Below the pieces are notes generated by a model, which saw nothing but the letters and a program-made list of their open reading frames with translations, did not search any database and was not told the origin of the DNA. The position numbers and the translations under genes were made by a program. This document shows positions 32,694-44,800 of a DNA stretch of 64,000 nt, piece after piece (the stretch's first letter is position 1; each line of letters starts with the position of its first letter). Source of the DNA: Camarhynchus parvulus (taxonomy: Eukaryota > Chordata > Aves > Passeriformes > Thraupidae); NCBI RefSeq assembly GCF_901933205.1, contig NC_044597.1, forward strand, positions 3,460,126 through 3,524,125, given 5' to 3'.

Positions 32694-35600
32694 CTGGAGA
32701 CAGAACACAGAGGGACTGGGGACAGGAAGGGGAGCCTGAATCACTGGGAAGTCACAGGCCCTCGTGCCACTGACAGCAGTGCTCAGGTAGGGCCTCCCAT
32801 AGCACCCGCTCAGGGAATAGGAATGTGGTGACTGGAGGCCTTGCTCGCCACATGGAGAGTCCCAGCAGCTCCCTGAGGCAGGGGACAAATGTCCCTCTCT
32901 GGGCCACAGATGTCCTTCCCACAGGACAACCTATTCAACAGTCACTAACGGGAAGCACAGCACCAACAGGAGGAAAGGACAGGGCAGTTTCACACCTGAA
33001 ACTTCAGATTTCCGAGCTCTGACCTCCAGGGCAGGTGACAGAGGGCACGGGAACAGCCCCCACCGCAGGGAAAGTTCCTTTATGACTCAGGTTTGTACCG
33101 GGCATTAACAACCAGATCCCTTCTCCCACTCATCTCCTGCTAGACAAACTACAACTTCCTAATCCCACAGGACACAGGTCCATCCTCTGTCAGACATTCC
33201 CAGGGTGTGAGAACGGGAAGCAGGGAGCAGCAGCATGGCTGCCACAGCAGCAGCTCCCCTGCCCTCGGGCAAACCACTGGCTCTGGGGTTCAGGGAAATA
33301 AATAAATACCTAAACTGCTTTTTAATTAAAATCAGCTCTTCTACCCTGTGAGAAGTCCTCAGCTACAGCTTCATCAGGAAGACATTCCTCCCTCTATCTT
33401 ATGGCATTTTCCAAGTCCCTGAGACTGCCAGCTCCTCACAACATGCTGCTCCTTCTCCCCAGCCCAAGCTCGAGGCCTCCCACCCAAGACCCAACATCCA
33501 TCAATCCCTCTGGACACTCCAGTGAGGAACAATGCCCAGCAAACCCATCCAGCCTTAGCCTTTCCCACTGGAGCAGGATCACAGACGGCTCTGACGTGCT
33601 CGTCTGGGACGTGTTGGAACGGGAGCACTTTTCCCTGTGCTCCTTCCCACCTGCAATGGGATCACAGGGCCAGGGTGGCACGAGTGGCTCCGGGCAGAGC
33701 CCCAGCCGTGCTGGATCAGCTGCCGGAGGGAATTAGCAGGGATCCAGCTGAGGAACACGCCAGGTAAGGAGACTCCTGACTCGGGCTCGTGTGTCACAGC
33801 CCTGAGCCAGCACAGGAGTGATGCCAGGGCCAGCACCTTCCGACCCACGGGAACGTCACGCGTTGTGTCCCCGCTCTGCTGCTGTGCCAGCTGGTTACTG
33901 CCAGGGTGACACTTCCCTCGGTGGCCCCTGTGACAGCAACTCATCTCACAGAGAGACAAACAGGGATTTGTCAGCTGGCACAAACCAGCCAGTGCCACCC
34001 GTGCCAGGCCAGCACTGCTGGGGTCTCTCAGTGTGACCTGCTGACACCCTGTGACAGGCTCCAGACAGTCCACAGGGACAATCCACAGGGACAACCCACA
34101 GGGACCTGCAGGACAAGGGGGGTATTTCTACAAACACATCACGAGTCACTACCTCCCCTCTAAGGTGCCCTTACAGCAAAACCTGCGCTCGGATCCAGGC
34201 TCTGACCTAGAAGAGCGAGAGGAAAGGAGAGAAGAGTTTAAGCTAAAGCAGCTTGAGGATAAACTGGAGCTGAATTCCCAAGAAACAGGTCATTCCATTT
34301 CGGTGCACGGCCCCGTTCGGGCTGGGGATTAACAGCAAAGGTCACATTGAAAAACCAAAATCGAGAGGCCCCGAACTCAGCACACACGGCTGGGAAAAGC
34401 TGAGAGCTCCGGCTGGGAACGGTGCCTTTGAAATACAGCCTGGATCTTTCATGTGCAAGAAGACAGACCCAGCTGATACAGATTAGGGAGACAGGAGCTA
34501 AATCCTCCAGGAAAAGAAGAAAGGGGGGGAGTTTTCCTCCCAGCACCCCTTCATGCCTGGCAGAAGTTATCCCTGTGAACAACGCTCTGACTTCTCTGCA
34601 CTCTTTCTTTGTTCTTCCCTATCAGGACCCTTCCACCAAGACACATCAGAGCTTCTGAAGGCTCCATAAGCTGTGTGGCAGCTCCCTGTGCTCGCAGGGA
34701 AAGTGGCTGGGAAGAGCTGAATCCAGAGACACCACTGGATAAAAGCTCGGCTGAGGCAGGAGGGGCAGGTTTACACAGTGCCTTTGCTTTTCCAATCCAA
34801 ACCAAACCTCAGGAAAGCTCTGAGCAAAGCAGGAGGAAAACAAGGTGTGAAAAGCTGTCCCTTGGGAGGAGGGAGAGATCAGCAGATCGAGGTCATCCTG
34901 TGGAAAGCTGCTTCAGAGCTGCTGTTCCACATGCTGGAGCCCACCACGGCCACAGATGCCTCGGCAGTGATCTGGATCAGCACTTCCCTGCCCACCCTGG
35001 GATCAAAACATTACTAAATCCCAAGAACTTGACATTCAGCTGCCCCTTGTCCCCTAAAAGCAGCAGGATTGGGCAGATTCGGCCCAGCCTGAGAGACATG
35101 CCACGTTTTCCAGGCATTTTTCAAGTCCCTGTTTGCTGTGGAGGGAACTGAAAGGCCCTCCCCAGCAGCAGCCCCCATCCCGCTCATCCCGGGGGGATTG
35201 CTGCTGGAGCAGGACAGGCAGCAGCAGTGACCTTCAGCCGCCTATTTCCTCGCCTTTCAGGGGGATTTGGGCTCCGGGCGGATTTGTATTTCACATTTGC
35301 AAGCCCGAGCTGCAGCGCCTCATCCTCAGGGAGGCTTTGAACTGCAGATCAAGAGGAATTTCCACCCTCTGATGTCGGTGCAGAAATGCGGCCGCACCGG
35401 TTTGGGAACGACTTCCAAGGCTGGACCTCTGCAACACCCGCCCCCGCGCCTTTATCTTCCCTCTCTTCCCATCCAAACCCGCAGTTCCTCGTTACCCCCT
35501 CCCAAATTCCAACCCTGTCCTCCCTCCGCAGCCTGACATTCCTGCCCGCTCCCGAGGAGCTGAGGATGCTACATAAATAATTTATCCTGAGCGACAGCCA

Positions 35601-36424
35601 TCGCAGGATTTAAGGTCATTCAAGCTTTTAAAATCCTATCAGCATGCTTCCCGAGCCGAGCTGCCAGCTCCATTTGGAGCATCCCGCGGAGCCGGCGCAT
35701 CCCTGCGTGCAGACAGACAGACACGCTCCGGCCCCGCGGGATCCAGACGCTCCCTGTGAATTATTAACGACCCGCGGGCTCTGACGAGGCGTTTTTAACA
35801 AAAACCCCGGTCTCCGGAGTTTCTAATTCCTCAGGGATGAGCTCCACAGCCTCAGTTTCCCCATCCACCCACAGCTTCCACAACTTCAGCTTCCCTATCC
35901 ATCCACGGCTTCCACATCCTCCGTTTTCCTCTCCGCAGTTCCCCTGGCCTCAGTTTCCCCACTTCCCACAGCCTCAGTTTCCCATCCCTGACCACAGAAC
36001 CCCCGGCTCAGTCCGCCCCTTGCTCCCATCTCAGGTCACTCAGCAGAGGAAACCTTTAATCAGGAGCAAGGCACCCTGTCCCGAAATTCCGCTGCAGCAA
36101 AAAAGGAAAAGCAGGAAAAGCCCGTCCTGCCAGCCTCCCCTGCCGCTCCCCCTTCGCCGAAGAGGCAAAAGGAAGCCGGGAAGGGAGAGGTGGCACTCGA
36201 GGGGCTGGGCAGGAACCGAGGGGCTGGGCAGGAAGCGCTCGATTATTCCAGCGGGAGGAAGAGGCAGGAGACGCGGGGACTTCCCGGTTCCTTCGAGCCG
36301 GAGCTGGGAATTCCGGGTGATCCCGACAGAGCGGGATCCCTCCCGGTGCACCGAGCCTCCCTCCCATCCGCTGCACCGGGAGCGGGGAGCCCTGGATGTG
36401 TCTCCCTGGACAACTGAGCTCCAG

Positions 36425-36560
36425 CGTTGCCCAGAAAAAGCTGCGGCTGCCCCATCCCTGGAAGTGTTCCAGCTCGGATGGGGCTTGGAACAGCCCCTTC
36501 CAGTGGAAAATGGGATTTAAGGTCATTTCCAACCCGAGTCATCCCGGGATTTCATGGAAC
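36425..36560 (+). mobile_element. CR1 LINE 3'-end fragment
   Basis: Contains CTGCCCCATCCCTGGAAGTG, then GGATGGGGCTTGGAACAGCC, then TTTAAGGTCATTTCCAACCC and an ending like ATTTCATGG. This is the recognisable order of the CR1 3' region, in plus orientation, truncated at its 5' end. Confidence 0.75.
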
Positions 36561-36619
36561 TCTGGGTCCATGGTCATCCCTAAGCCACCACAGGCTCCAA
36601 AAGGTCCGTCTGTCCTTCT

Positions 36620-37560
36620 GTAGCCCAAAGAGGGTCCCCCCCTGTCAGGTCCCCCCGTGCACCCCCAGCCCTTTCTGGTGCTGGGCACCCACAGGGTGGG
36701 GGTGCAGGGGGGTCCCAGAGGGGTCCTGAGAAGGGTGGAGGGGTCCCAAGGGTCATGGGAAGGGTCCCAGGTAGACACAGGGGTCACACTGGGGGTCCCT
36801 GACCCCTGCTCCTGTTCTGGACAGCTCCAAAGGGGTCATGGGGAGGGGACCCTGAGGTGACCCAGGAGTCAGGGGGGAGGGGTCAATGGTGGGGGTCTCA
36901 GAGGCCATATGGGGAGCCCACGGGACACTCTGGGGTCAGAGTCTCCATGCTGGGGGTCCAGAGGAGTCCTGGGAGGGGTGGAAGGGTCCAGGGCATCAGT
37001 ATGGGGGTCTCAGAGGGTGCCAGTGGGGGGCCAGGTCCCTGACAGCTCTGGAGATCCTCAGGTCGGGGGTCCTGGGGAAGGGTTCCTGAAGTGACCCAGG
37101 GGTCAGAGTGAAGGGGTCCAGGGGTCAGTGCAGGGATCTCAGAGCAGTCCCAGAGGGGTCAGGGCGGAGGTCCCAGACCCCTGGTTCCCCCCAACCCAAA
37201 GACAGGAGTCCAAGGAGGGGTGGAGAAGTCCAGGAGGTCAGCGTGGGGATCCCAGGGGGTCCCAGGCCACTGGTCTCGCCAGTTCCAGGCACACCCAGGC
37301 TGGGGGAACAAGGAGGGTCCCGGGGAGGGACCCCACACCCAACTCAGGGGTCAGGGTGGCGGGGTCAAGGACAGAACGGGGGGCTCAGTGGAGGCCCATG
37401 GGGGTCCTGGGGATGGCTCCCAGAGGAGACCTTGAGCTCAGAGTGGGGGTCCCCATGGTGGTGGGCTCACAAACCCCCAGACCCACAGGCTCTGGGCACA
37501 CCCAAGCTGGGGGTCCAGGGCAGTTCTGGGGAAGGGTCCCTGACGTGACCCAGGATCAGT
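36620..37560. repeat. Tandem repeat of about 230 bp, four degenerate copies
   Basis: A marker phrase like CTGAGGTGACCCAGGAGTCAG recurs at about 36,850, 37,085, 37,330 (weaker) and 37,540, with GGTCTCAGAG, GGGGTCCAGG and TCCTGGGGAAGGG in the same order between them. This gives a period of roughly 230-240 bp, just inside the WIPF2 first intron. Confidence 0.65.
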
Positions 37561-37877
37561 GAGGGGGGAGATCTCACAGACGGCCCAGGGGGCAGCGTGG
37601 GAGGGTCCAGGGGGTCCACGTGAGAACTCCAGCCCCCCGGTTCCTGTCACTCCACAGCCGGCCGCGAGGACCCTCAGCCGGGCCCGGGCACCCCGCAGAT
37701 CCGCGCAGGCCTCAGCGCGCCCCCAGCCCCGCCGGTCCCGGGCTCCGCACAGGCCCCACGCGCCCACCGCCAGCCACCACACCCCACACGGGCGTCCCGC
37801 GGCCGCAGTCCCGGCCCCCCGAGCCCCGCGAGCCCCGGCCCGGCCCCGCCGATCCCCCCCGGCCCTCCCCCGCTCAC

Positions 37878-37990
37878 CCGCGGCTCCTCCCGCCGCTCCC
37901 GGCCCCGGCCCCAGCCCCGCCGAACGAAATGGCGGTCCTGGCCCCTCTGCGCCTGCGCGGCACAACCGGATGTGGGCGGGGCACGGCGGG
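37878..37990 (-). promoter_or_regulatory. WIPF2: WIPF2 CpG-island start region and non-coding exon 1
   Basis: On the minus strand a GC-rich leader ends CCGCGG and is followed by a consensus donor GTGAGC after 37878. An ATGGCGG (YY1-like) motif lies at about 37,928. The CpG island spans about 37,620-38,050. The transcription start is estimated near 37,930-37,990. No TATA box is seen. Confidence 0.5.
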
Positions 37991-38043
37991 GCAGCGGCGC
38001 CATGATGAGGAGGTCGGGCGGCCATGAGGGGAAGCGCCCGTCA

Positions 38044-38349
38044 CCGCCGTATTGGGAAGGTCACGGCGGCTCCGTGAGCACCCGGTGCCGCGGTGTGCCG
38101 GTGACCGAAGGCAGAGCGGCACCACCGGGAAGAAATTCCCCGCTCTGCGCCGAAACGCTGCTGAAGACCGCGACAGAGCACGGCTATGCCTCCTGTCGTC
38201 CCCCCCCCACCACCGGCTCCTTCCTCCATATTGAGAAGGTCAGCTGACCCGGCAGTCGCCATATTGTGAGGGGTGACGGAAACCTTGGTGGCCGCCATGT
38301 TTGGAAGGTCAGAGATTGGATCCGCGTCGCCGCCATCTTGGGAAGGTCA
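38044..38349. promoter_or_regulatory. WIPF2: Five-copy YY1-like plus AGGTCA composite motif array
   Basis: Five copies of a unit like GCCGCCATNTTGGGAAGGTCA lie at 38044-38063, 38224-38242, 38257-38277, 38291-38311 and 38329-38349. Each joins a CCGCCATNTTG core (AANATGGCGG on the minus strand, the YY1 consensus) to an AAGGTCA nuclear-receptor half-site; the third copy is decayed. They lie just upstream of the WIPF2 start region. Function as a promoter or enhancer is inferred. Confidence 0.6.
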
Positions 38350-38364
38350 GCTCCACCGATGCAG

Positions 38365-38395
38365 TGACGTCATAGCCAGCGGGACTGTGACGTCA
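38365..38395. promoter_or_regulatory. WIPF2: Two full cAMP response elements
   Basis: TGACGTCA occurs at 38365-38372 and 38388-38395, 23 bp apart, next to the motif array and only about 60 bp from the RAPGEFL1 polyadenylation signal. Two weaker relatives (ATGACCTCA, ATGACATCA) follow at 38,404-38,430. Palindromic CREs bind CREB/ATF. Confidence 0.65.
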
Positions 38396-38452
38396 TTCCC
38401 ACCATGACCTCAATCCCTACCATGACATCACAGACAGGTGCTGGGACAGACT

Positions 38453-38458
38453 TTTATT
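38453..38458 (-). terminator. RAPGEFL1: RAPGEFL1 polyadenylation signal
   Basis: AATAAA on the minus strand (TTTATT on plus), about 390 nt after the RAPGEFL1 stop codon, predicting transcript ends near 38,435. Confidence 0.7.
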
Positions 38459-38843
38459 GGGGCTTCCCACCCCACCCCCAGCTTGATTTTTTTTTTTTTT
38501 TTCCTCCTTTTTCTTAAAAAATAAATGTACAATTCCGGACAGCGGCGGTACAAAATATACACGTCTGGGGGGAGGGGAGGGGGGGCAGGCCACACATACA
38601 AAAATATAGGGGATGGGGGGAGGATCATGCCCCCCCTCCCCCAGGGACCCCTGTGCCCCAGCCAGGGAAGGGGATGGGGGGAGAGGGGGATGCGCCAGGG
38701 GGGGTCCCCAAACCCACCCCCCCACCACCCCAAGGGTGGGGGCAGCACCCAAGGGCCGGGGCTGGGCAAAGTGCGTCAGTGCTGGGGGGCTCCGGGCCCC
38801 CCGGGGGGGTGCCGGGGTTTGGGGGTCCCGGGGGGGCCCCCCC

Positions 38844-41800
38844 TCACTGGCTGCCAGGCTCCAGCTTGTAGGAGAGCTCGAAGAGCAGGTTCTGGTTGTC
38901 GATGACGCGCAGCTGCCGCACGTAGGCCTTGGTCTGCAGCTGGGCCGGGGACGCCTCCAGCTCCAGGCCTGGGAACGGCCCCGGGACGGGGAACAGGGAT
39001 GGAGGGGTGGGAGTGTGGGGATGGGGATGGGAGTGTGGGGATGGGGATGGGAGATGGGGATGGGAGTGTGGGAATGGGGATGGAGGGATGGGAGATGGGA
39101 ATGGGGATGGAGGGATGGGAGTGTGGGAATGGGGATGGGAGTGTGGGGATGGGAGTGTGGGGATGGGGATGGAGGGATGGGAGATGGGAATGGGGATGGA
39201 GGGATGGGAGTGTGGGAATGGGAATGGGGATGGGGATGGGAGTGTGGGGATGGGAGTGTGGGAATGGGGATGGAGGGATGGGAGTGTGGGAATGGGGATG
39301 GAGGGATGGGAGGGAGTGTGGAATGGAGGGATGGGGGGAATGGGGATGGGGATGAGGGATGGGAGTGTGGGGATGGGGATGGAGGGATGGGGATGGAAGT
39401 AGGTAGGCATGGCAAGCCAGTGGTGGGAATGCAGGGATGTGGGGATGGAGGGAGTGGAGGAAGGAAACGGAGATGGAAACGTGAAAGTGGGGATTGAAGG
39501 ATGGAAAAGATGCAGGGGGGATGGGGATGGCCACACAGGAATGGGGATGTGGGGACAGGGATGGAGGGATGGGGATTCAGGGATGCAGAGTGAAGGGATG
39601 AGAGATGAAGGGATGAGGATGCAGGAATTTAGGGATTTGGGGATTCAGAGACATGGACAAAGAGCTGTGAGGATGCTCTGGCCACATCCCCATCCCTCAG
39701 GGCCAGCATGACAGGTTCAGGGCCATGTGGGCCGCCCCTGAAGGGCCCCCCTGACCCCAGCAGGGCCCCCCAGCCCCGGCAGGGCCCCCCCAGCCCCGTC
39801 CCCCCACTCACAGAGGGGGCGGCTCCGGTACTTCCTCACGGCTCTCACTTTCTCAGCGATGCAGTGCTGGGACACAGAGAGACCCCAGAGTCACCCCCAG
39901 GCCCCCAAGGCCCCACCCCAGCCCCCCAGGGACCACTGACCCCTTCTGCACACCCCCCAACCCTCAGGGACGCCCCTGGATCCTGCTCTGCACCCAGGAC
40001 ACCCTGAATCCTCCCACCCCCCAAAGAGGGGAACCCCAAACCCTCGGGGAAGGGGGGGTCCTCCAGCCCCTCGGGGGTGTCCCCTCCCCCCTGCCCTCAT
40101 CCTGGGGGTCTCTCTGCCCCGTTCCCCCCTGGAACCCACCAGTTTCTCCACATTGACCAGCCCATCCAGGAGGGTTTTGCTGCCTTCATGCAGGAAGGTC
40201 AGATCTGGGGGAGAGAGGGGGTGATGGGGGGGGTCCCGTGAGGTGTCAGAGGGACCCCAACCCACCCAGGGGAAGCTGCTGAGACCCCCCCTCACCTTTG
40301 AGGATGAGAGGCACGAAGGGGATGAGCGGGGGCTTCATCTTGGCCAGCACCTCCCGGTAGGTCTTGTGGTTCCTGCAGGGGTCCTGGGGGGAAATGGGGG
40401 GGGTCAGGCTTTGGGGGGCTCTCCAGGGGTGCCCTGGATCCCCCCCCATGCTGGTGGCCATGGGTATGGTGCTGGTGGCCTGGGGGAGAGGGGCAAGGAC
40501 AGCCCAGGACACCTTGGGACACCTTGGGAATGCCCCCTGCTCATCAGCACCCCAAAAACCCCCAGGGGAGGCCTGGGGACCCCCTACCCCAACACCCAGA
40601 GCAGCCCCCACACCTCTCACCCACCGTCAGGTTCTCAAACTTCCGAAAGAGATTCTTGAATTTCCCTGGGAGCTTCTGGAAGGCAAAAAAAAAAAAAAAA
40701 AGGGAGAGGGTAGGGCAGAATCCAGCAGGGTCAGGGAGCACCAAAGGGGAGGGCAGGAGCACCCAGGAGGTTCTGGCAGAGCCCAGAACAGGGTCAGGGA
40801 GCATCTGAGGGTGTCCAGAAGGGTCTGGAAGCATCCAGGGGTGATCTGGTGATCTGAGAGCACCCAGAGGAGTCCTGGCAGCACTGAGGTGGGGGTGAGA
40901 GGTCCTGGAGGGTTCCAAGAGCGCTCAAAGTGGGGGCTGGAAGAACCCAGGAGAGGTCTGGGAGCAGCCAGGTGTGGGCATGAGCACCCCAAGGGTCCTG
41001 AGAGCACCTGGGCAGTGTCAGGGATTGTCCAGGGGCAGTCCAGGAGCGCCCAGAGAAGTTCCAGGGGTATTAAGGGGGAAGGGAGCTCCGGGGGGGTTCT
41101 GAGAACACACAAGGAGGGTCTGAAAGAACCCAGGAGGGGTCTGGGAGCAGCCAGGTGTGGGCACGGGCACCTCGAGGGTCCTGGGAGCACCCAGGGATGG
41201 TCTGGGATCACCCAGGAAAGGGTCAGGGCATGAGGGGGACACAAAGTTGGATGTGAAGGTGCAACCAAGAAGGCACCAGGGTGGGTGACCCCTCCAGCCC
41301 CTGGGCACCCCCAAGGGCCACAACTCCTTGTCCTTCTTGGGAACTGACCCACAGGGACCTCCTGACCCACAGGGAACCTCAGGACCAAGCAAACCTTGTC
41401 CCACAGAGACCCCAGACCCCCGCAGGACTCCCTTCCCTCCCCAGGACCCCTGGGTGGGTGGGTGGGTGCCCCCAGGGAAGGGTCAGGGAGCCCCTGGGGG
41501 TGCTCAGAAGGGCACAGGAGGATGTGGGAGCACGCTGGGGCCGGGGGCACCCGTTGCTCACCTCCCAGGTGAGGCGCAGGCGGCTGATGGCGGCGTTGTT
41601 GAGGCCGATGACGATGGCGTAGAAGGAGAGCATGTCCTGGTTCTGCTTGCAGCTGTGGGGGGGGACAGCGTGAGGGACACCCCAGGGACCCCCTGGCAGC
41701 CCCCCCTGTGCCCCCCCATCGGAACCCAGGACATTGCTCTGGCTGCCCTGGATGGCTCATGCCAAGAGACCCTGGCACAGAGTCAAAAACACCTTTTGTG

Positions 41801-44800
41801 CCTTCGATTTTAACCCCTGCAAAAAAACTTCCAGCTTTGTGTGAGGATTTACAAGCCACAAGAGTTTGAGTGATAGTTAATTTGTCACAGGGTGAAAAAG
41901 TAAAATTTTGGTGTTTTTAGAATGGAGGTTCAAGAGGCAAGATGGATGAATCTGGGTGTGTCCTGTCCTTCTTCTTCTTCTTGGCCTCCATCTTCTGCTG
42001 GGATGGTGGCACTTTTGGATTGGTTTAGAGTGGAGATAGACTGTCTAACATAGGTGATAGGTATTGGAAAATTATTGGAAATGAAGTATATGTAGTTCTT
42101 AGTCTACAGGACATTTCTCTGGCTGCCCTGGATGGCTCGAGACCCTGGCAGACCCTGGTACAGAGTCAAAAACACCTTTTGTGCCTTCGATTTTAACCCC
42201 TGGAAAAAAAACTTCCAGCTTTGTGTGAGGATTTACAAGCCACAAGAGTTTGAGTAGAATGAGTGCTAATTCATCACAGGGTGAAAAAGTAGAATTTTGG
42301 GGTTTTTAGAATGGAGGTTCAAGAGGCAAGATGGATGAATCTGGGCATGGCCTATTCCTTCTTTTTCTTCTTCTTGGCCTCCATCTTCTGCTGGGATGGT
42401 GACACTTTTGGATTGGTTTAGAGTGGAGACAGACTGTCTAACAGAGGTGATAGGTATTGGAAAATTATTGGAAATAAATTATATATAGTTCTTAGTATAC
42501 TAAGAACTACGTATACTTTATTTTTTTAATTTTATACTAAATTTTTTTAATACTAATTTTTTATACTAAATTTTTATACTCATTTTTAGTATAAAAAATT
42601 AGTATTAAAAAATTGAATTTTAGTATAAAAAATTAATTTTTTAGTTCTTAGTATACTAAGAATTATATATATTTTATTTTTTAATTTTATACTAAATTTT
42701 TAATAATATTTTTTTATGTTAAGTTTTTTAATACTAATTTTTATACGAAATTTTTAATACTAATTTTTTTTATTTTATATTAAAAAACTAACCCTGCCTC
42801 AAAGGCGGTGAGCGTGCCACGAACGGACCTGCCAGACAGACCTCAGCAGGTCAGAGAAAGAATGTGATAAATAAGAGAAAATAAAAAACCTTGAGAACCA
42901 GAACAGAAGAGTCTTGGCTTCTTCGTCGGTCTCGGGACTGGGACAAAAGGATTTTCTGACACCTTGGGGTCAGCTCAGAGCCCCCGTGCCCCCCTGACTC
43001 ACATGGCAGCGATCTTGATGAGCTTCTTGAGCAGGTGGGCGCGCTTGTCCAGCGCCTCGCAGAGCAGCAGCTCTGTGCCCACCCAGTGCTGCACCTCGCT
43101 GCAGCGCTGCAGCAGCAGCTCCAGGTTCGCCGTCTCCCGCCGGCCCCGCTCCCCGTGGAACACGTAATCCACAAATTCCACCTGGCAGGGACACACACAT
43201 GGTAGCAAACGAATTATTTCAATTTTTTTAAATTTTTTTTTTTAATTTTAATTTTAATCTTTTTTTAATCTAATTTTTTAAATCTAATATTTTTTAATCT
43301 AAATTTTAATTCTTTTAAAAATTATTCTCTGATGGCGAGTAATTAGTATTGACTCTGTGACTGCAGAAGGTTGAGCAAAAGTTTTATTAAGCTATACTAT
43401 ACTACACTAATACTATTACAAACCATACTAAAGAAAAAATATATAAAACTATATATAAATATATATATAACTATAATCTATATATAACTATATGAAAAAT
43501 ATAAAACTATAAATAAAGAAATAATTTAAAAACTACTATATATATAAATATACTAAAGAAAAATATATAAAACTATAAATAAATAAATAAAACTACAATA
43601 TGTATAAAACTATACTAAAGAAAAATATATATTATGATATATAATTAAATAAATATAAAACTATAATATATATAAAACGACGCTAAAGAAAAAAAATAAA
43701 AAATAAATATAAAACTATAATATATAAAAAACTATACTAAAGAAAAAATATATATAACTATATATAAATAATTATATACACAATTATAATATATATTAAA
43801 AATATACTAAAGAAAAAATATGTATGTAAAACTACATATAAATATAAAACTATAATATATAAAACTGTACTAAAGAAAAACTATATCAAACTATATAAAA
43901 ATAAATAAATAAATAAATATATATATATATTAAAAACTATACTAAAGAAAATCTGACATCTTTACCCAATACACACATGGCTCCAATTGGTCAAATGAAA
44001 TAAAACCGCCATCACTAGAATCTAATCAACAAATCCCTTTCAGCAAACAATCTCCATAACACATTCCACACGTGCCAAACGACAAGGGCAGAAATGGAGA
44101 TAAGAACTGTTTTTCTTCTCTCTGTGAGCTTTCTCACAGGAAAATCCTGGGAGGGAGAATTATTATTAATATTATTATTATTATTCTCTGTCTGTTCGGA
44201 GGATATGTGAATCCCACACACACATCCCCGTGGGCCCCCGAACCTCGTGGATGCAGCGGAAGAGCTCCCAGTGGAAGGCTGTCAGGTGGTTGGCCACGTC
44301 CTCGGGCTCGGCTCGGTGGATCTCGGTGTCCCCCGGCACCACCTGGATCTCCTCGGGCAGTGGCACCTGCCAGGGGACACCGGACAGGGCGCTCAGGGTC
44401 GCCCTGCTCTGCACGGGGGGTGATGGCGATGCTCTTGGGGTGTCCCCACTCACCAGCGAGTCGAAAGTGTCCCTGGTGCAGGCGAAGAGGTGGCTGTTGA
44501 TGCCCAGGGTGGTGAACACGCACTCCTCGCTGGGCTGCAGCACCGCTTTCTCTGCCGAGGGGCACAGAGCGGGGGTCAGCACCGGGAGGGACCCCCCAGC
44601 CCTGCCCCAGCCCCCCCAGCCCCATGGGCACCTCCGGACGAGGCCATGGTGACGAGGATGAGGGCGTCCCCGCGGGCGCTCTGCTCCTCCGAGTACTGCA
44701 GCTTCTCGGTGACCGAGGCCAGGATGTCCTGCACCGAGGCCGACAGGCGGCTGCGGATGGTGACGTACGAGTGGTCGGGCATGTACACGCGGCAGAAAAC

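Larger units (their letters stand above)
32694..37877 (-). other. WIPF2: WIPF2 5' intron
   Basis: About 5 kb with no recognised exon. 33,000-35,600 is ordinary moderate-GC sequence. 35,560-35,690 (ACATAAATAATTTATCC..TTTAAGGTCATTCAAG) is a complex AT-rich block that may be conserved. It also contains a CR1 tail (36,425-36,560) and a long tandem repeat (36,620-37,560). Confidence 0.45.

Noticed and set aside
41728..44205. A single long endogenous provirus in RAPGEFL1
   Set aside because: The two LTR-like parts are of different sequence and opposite orientation and flank an intact RAPGEFL1 exon (43003-43181); no gag, pol or env similarity is visible.
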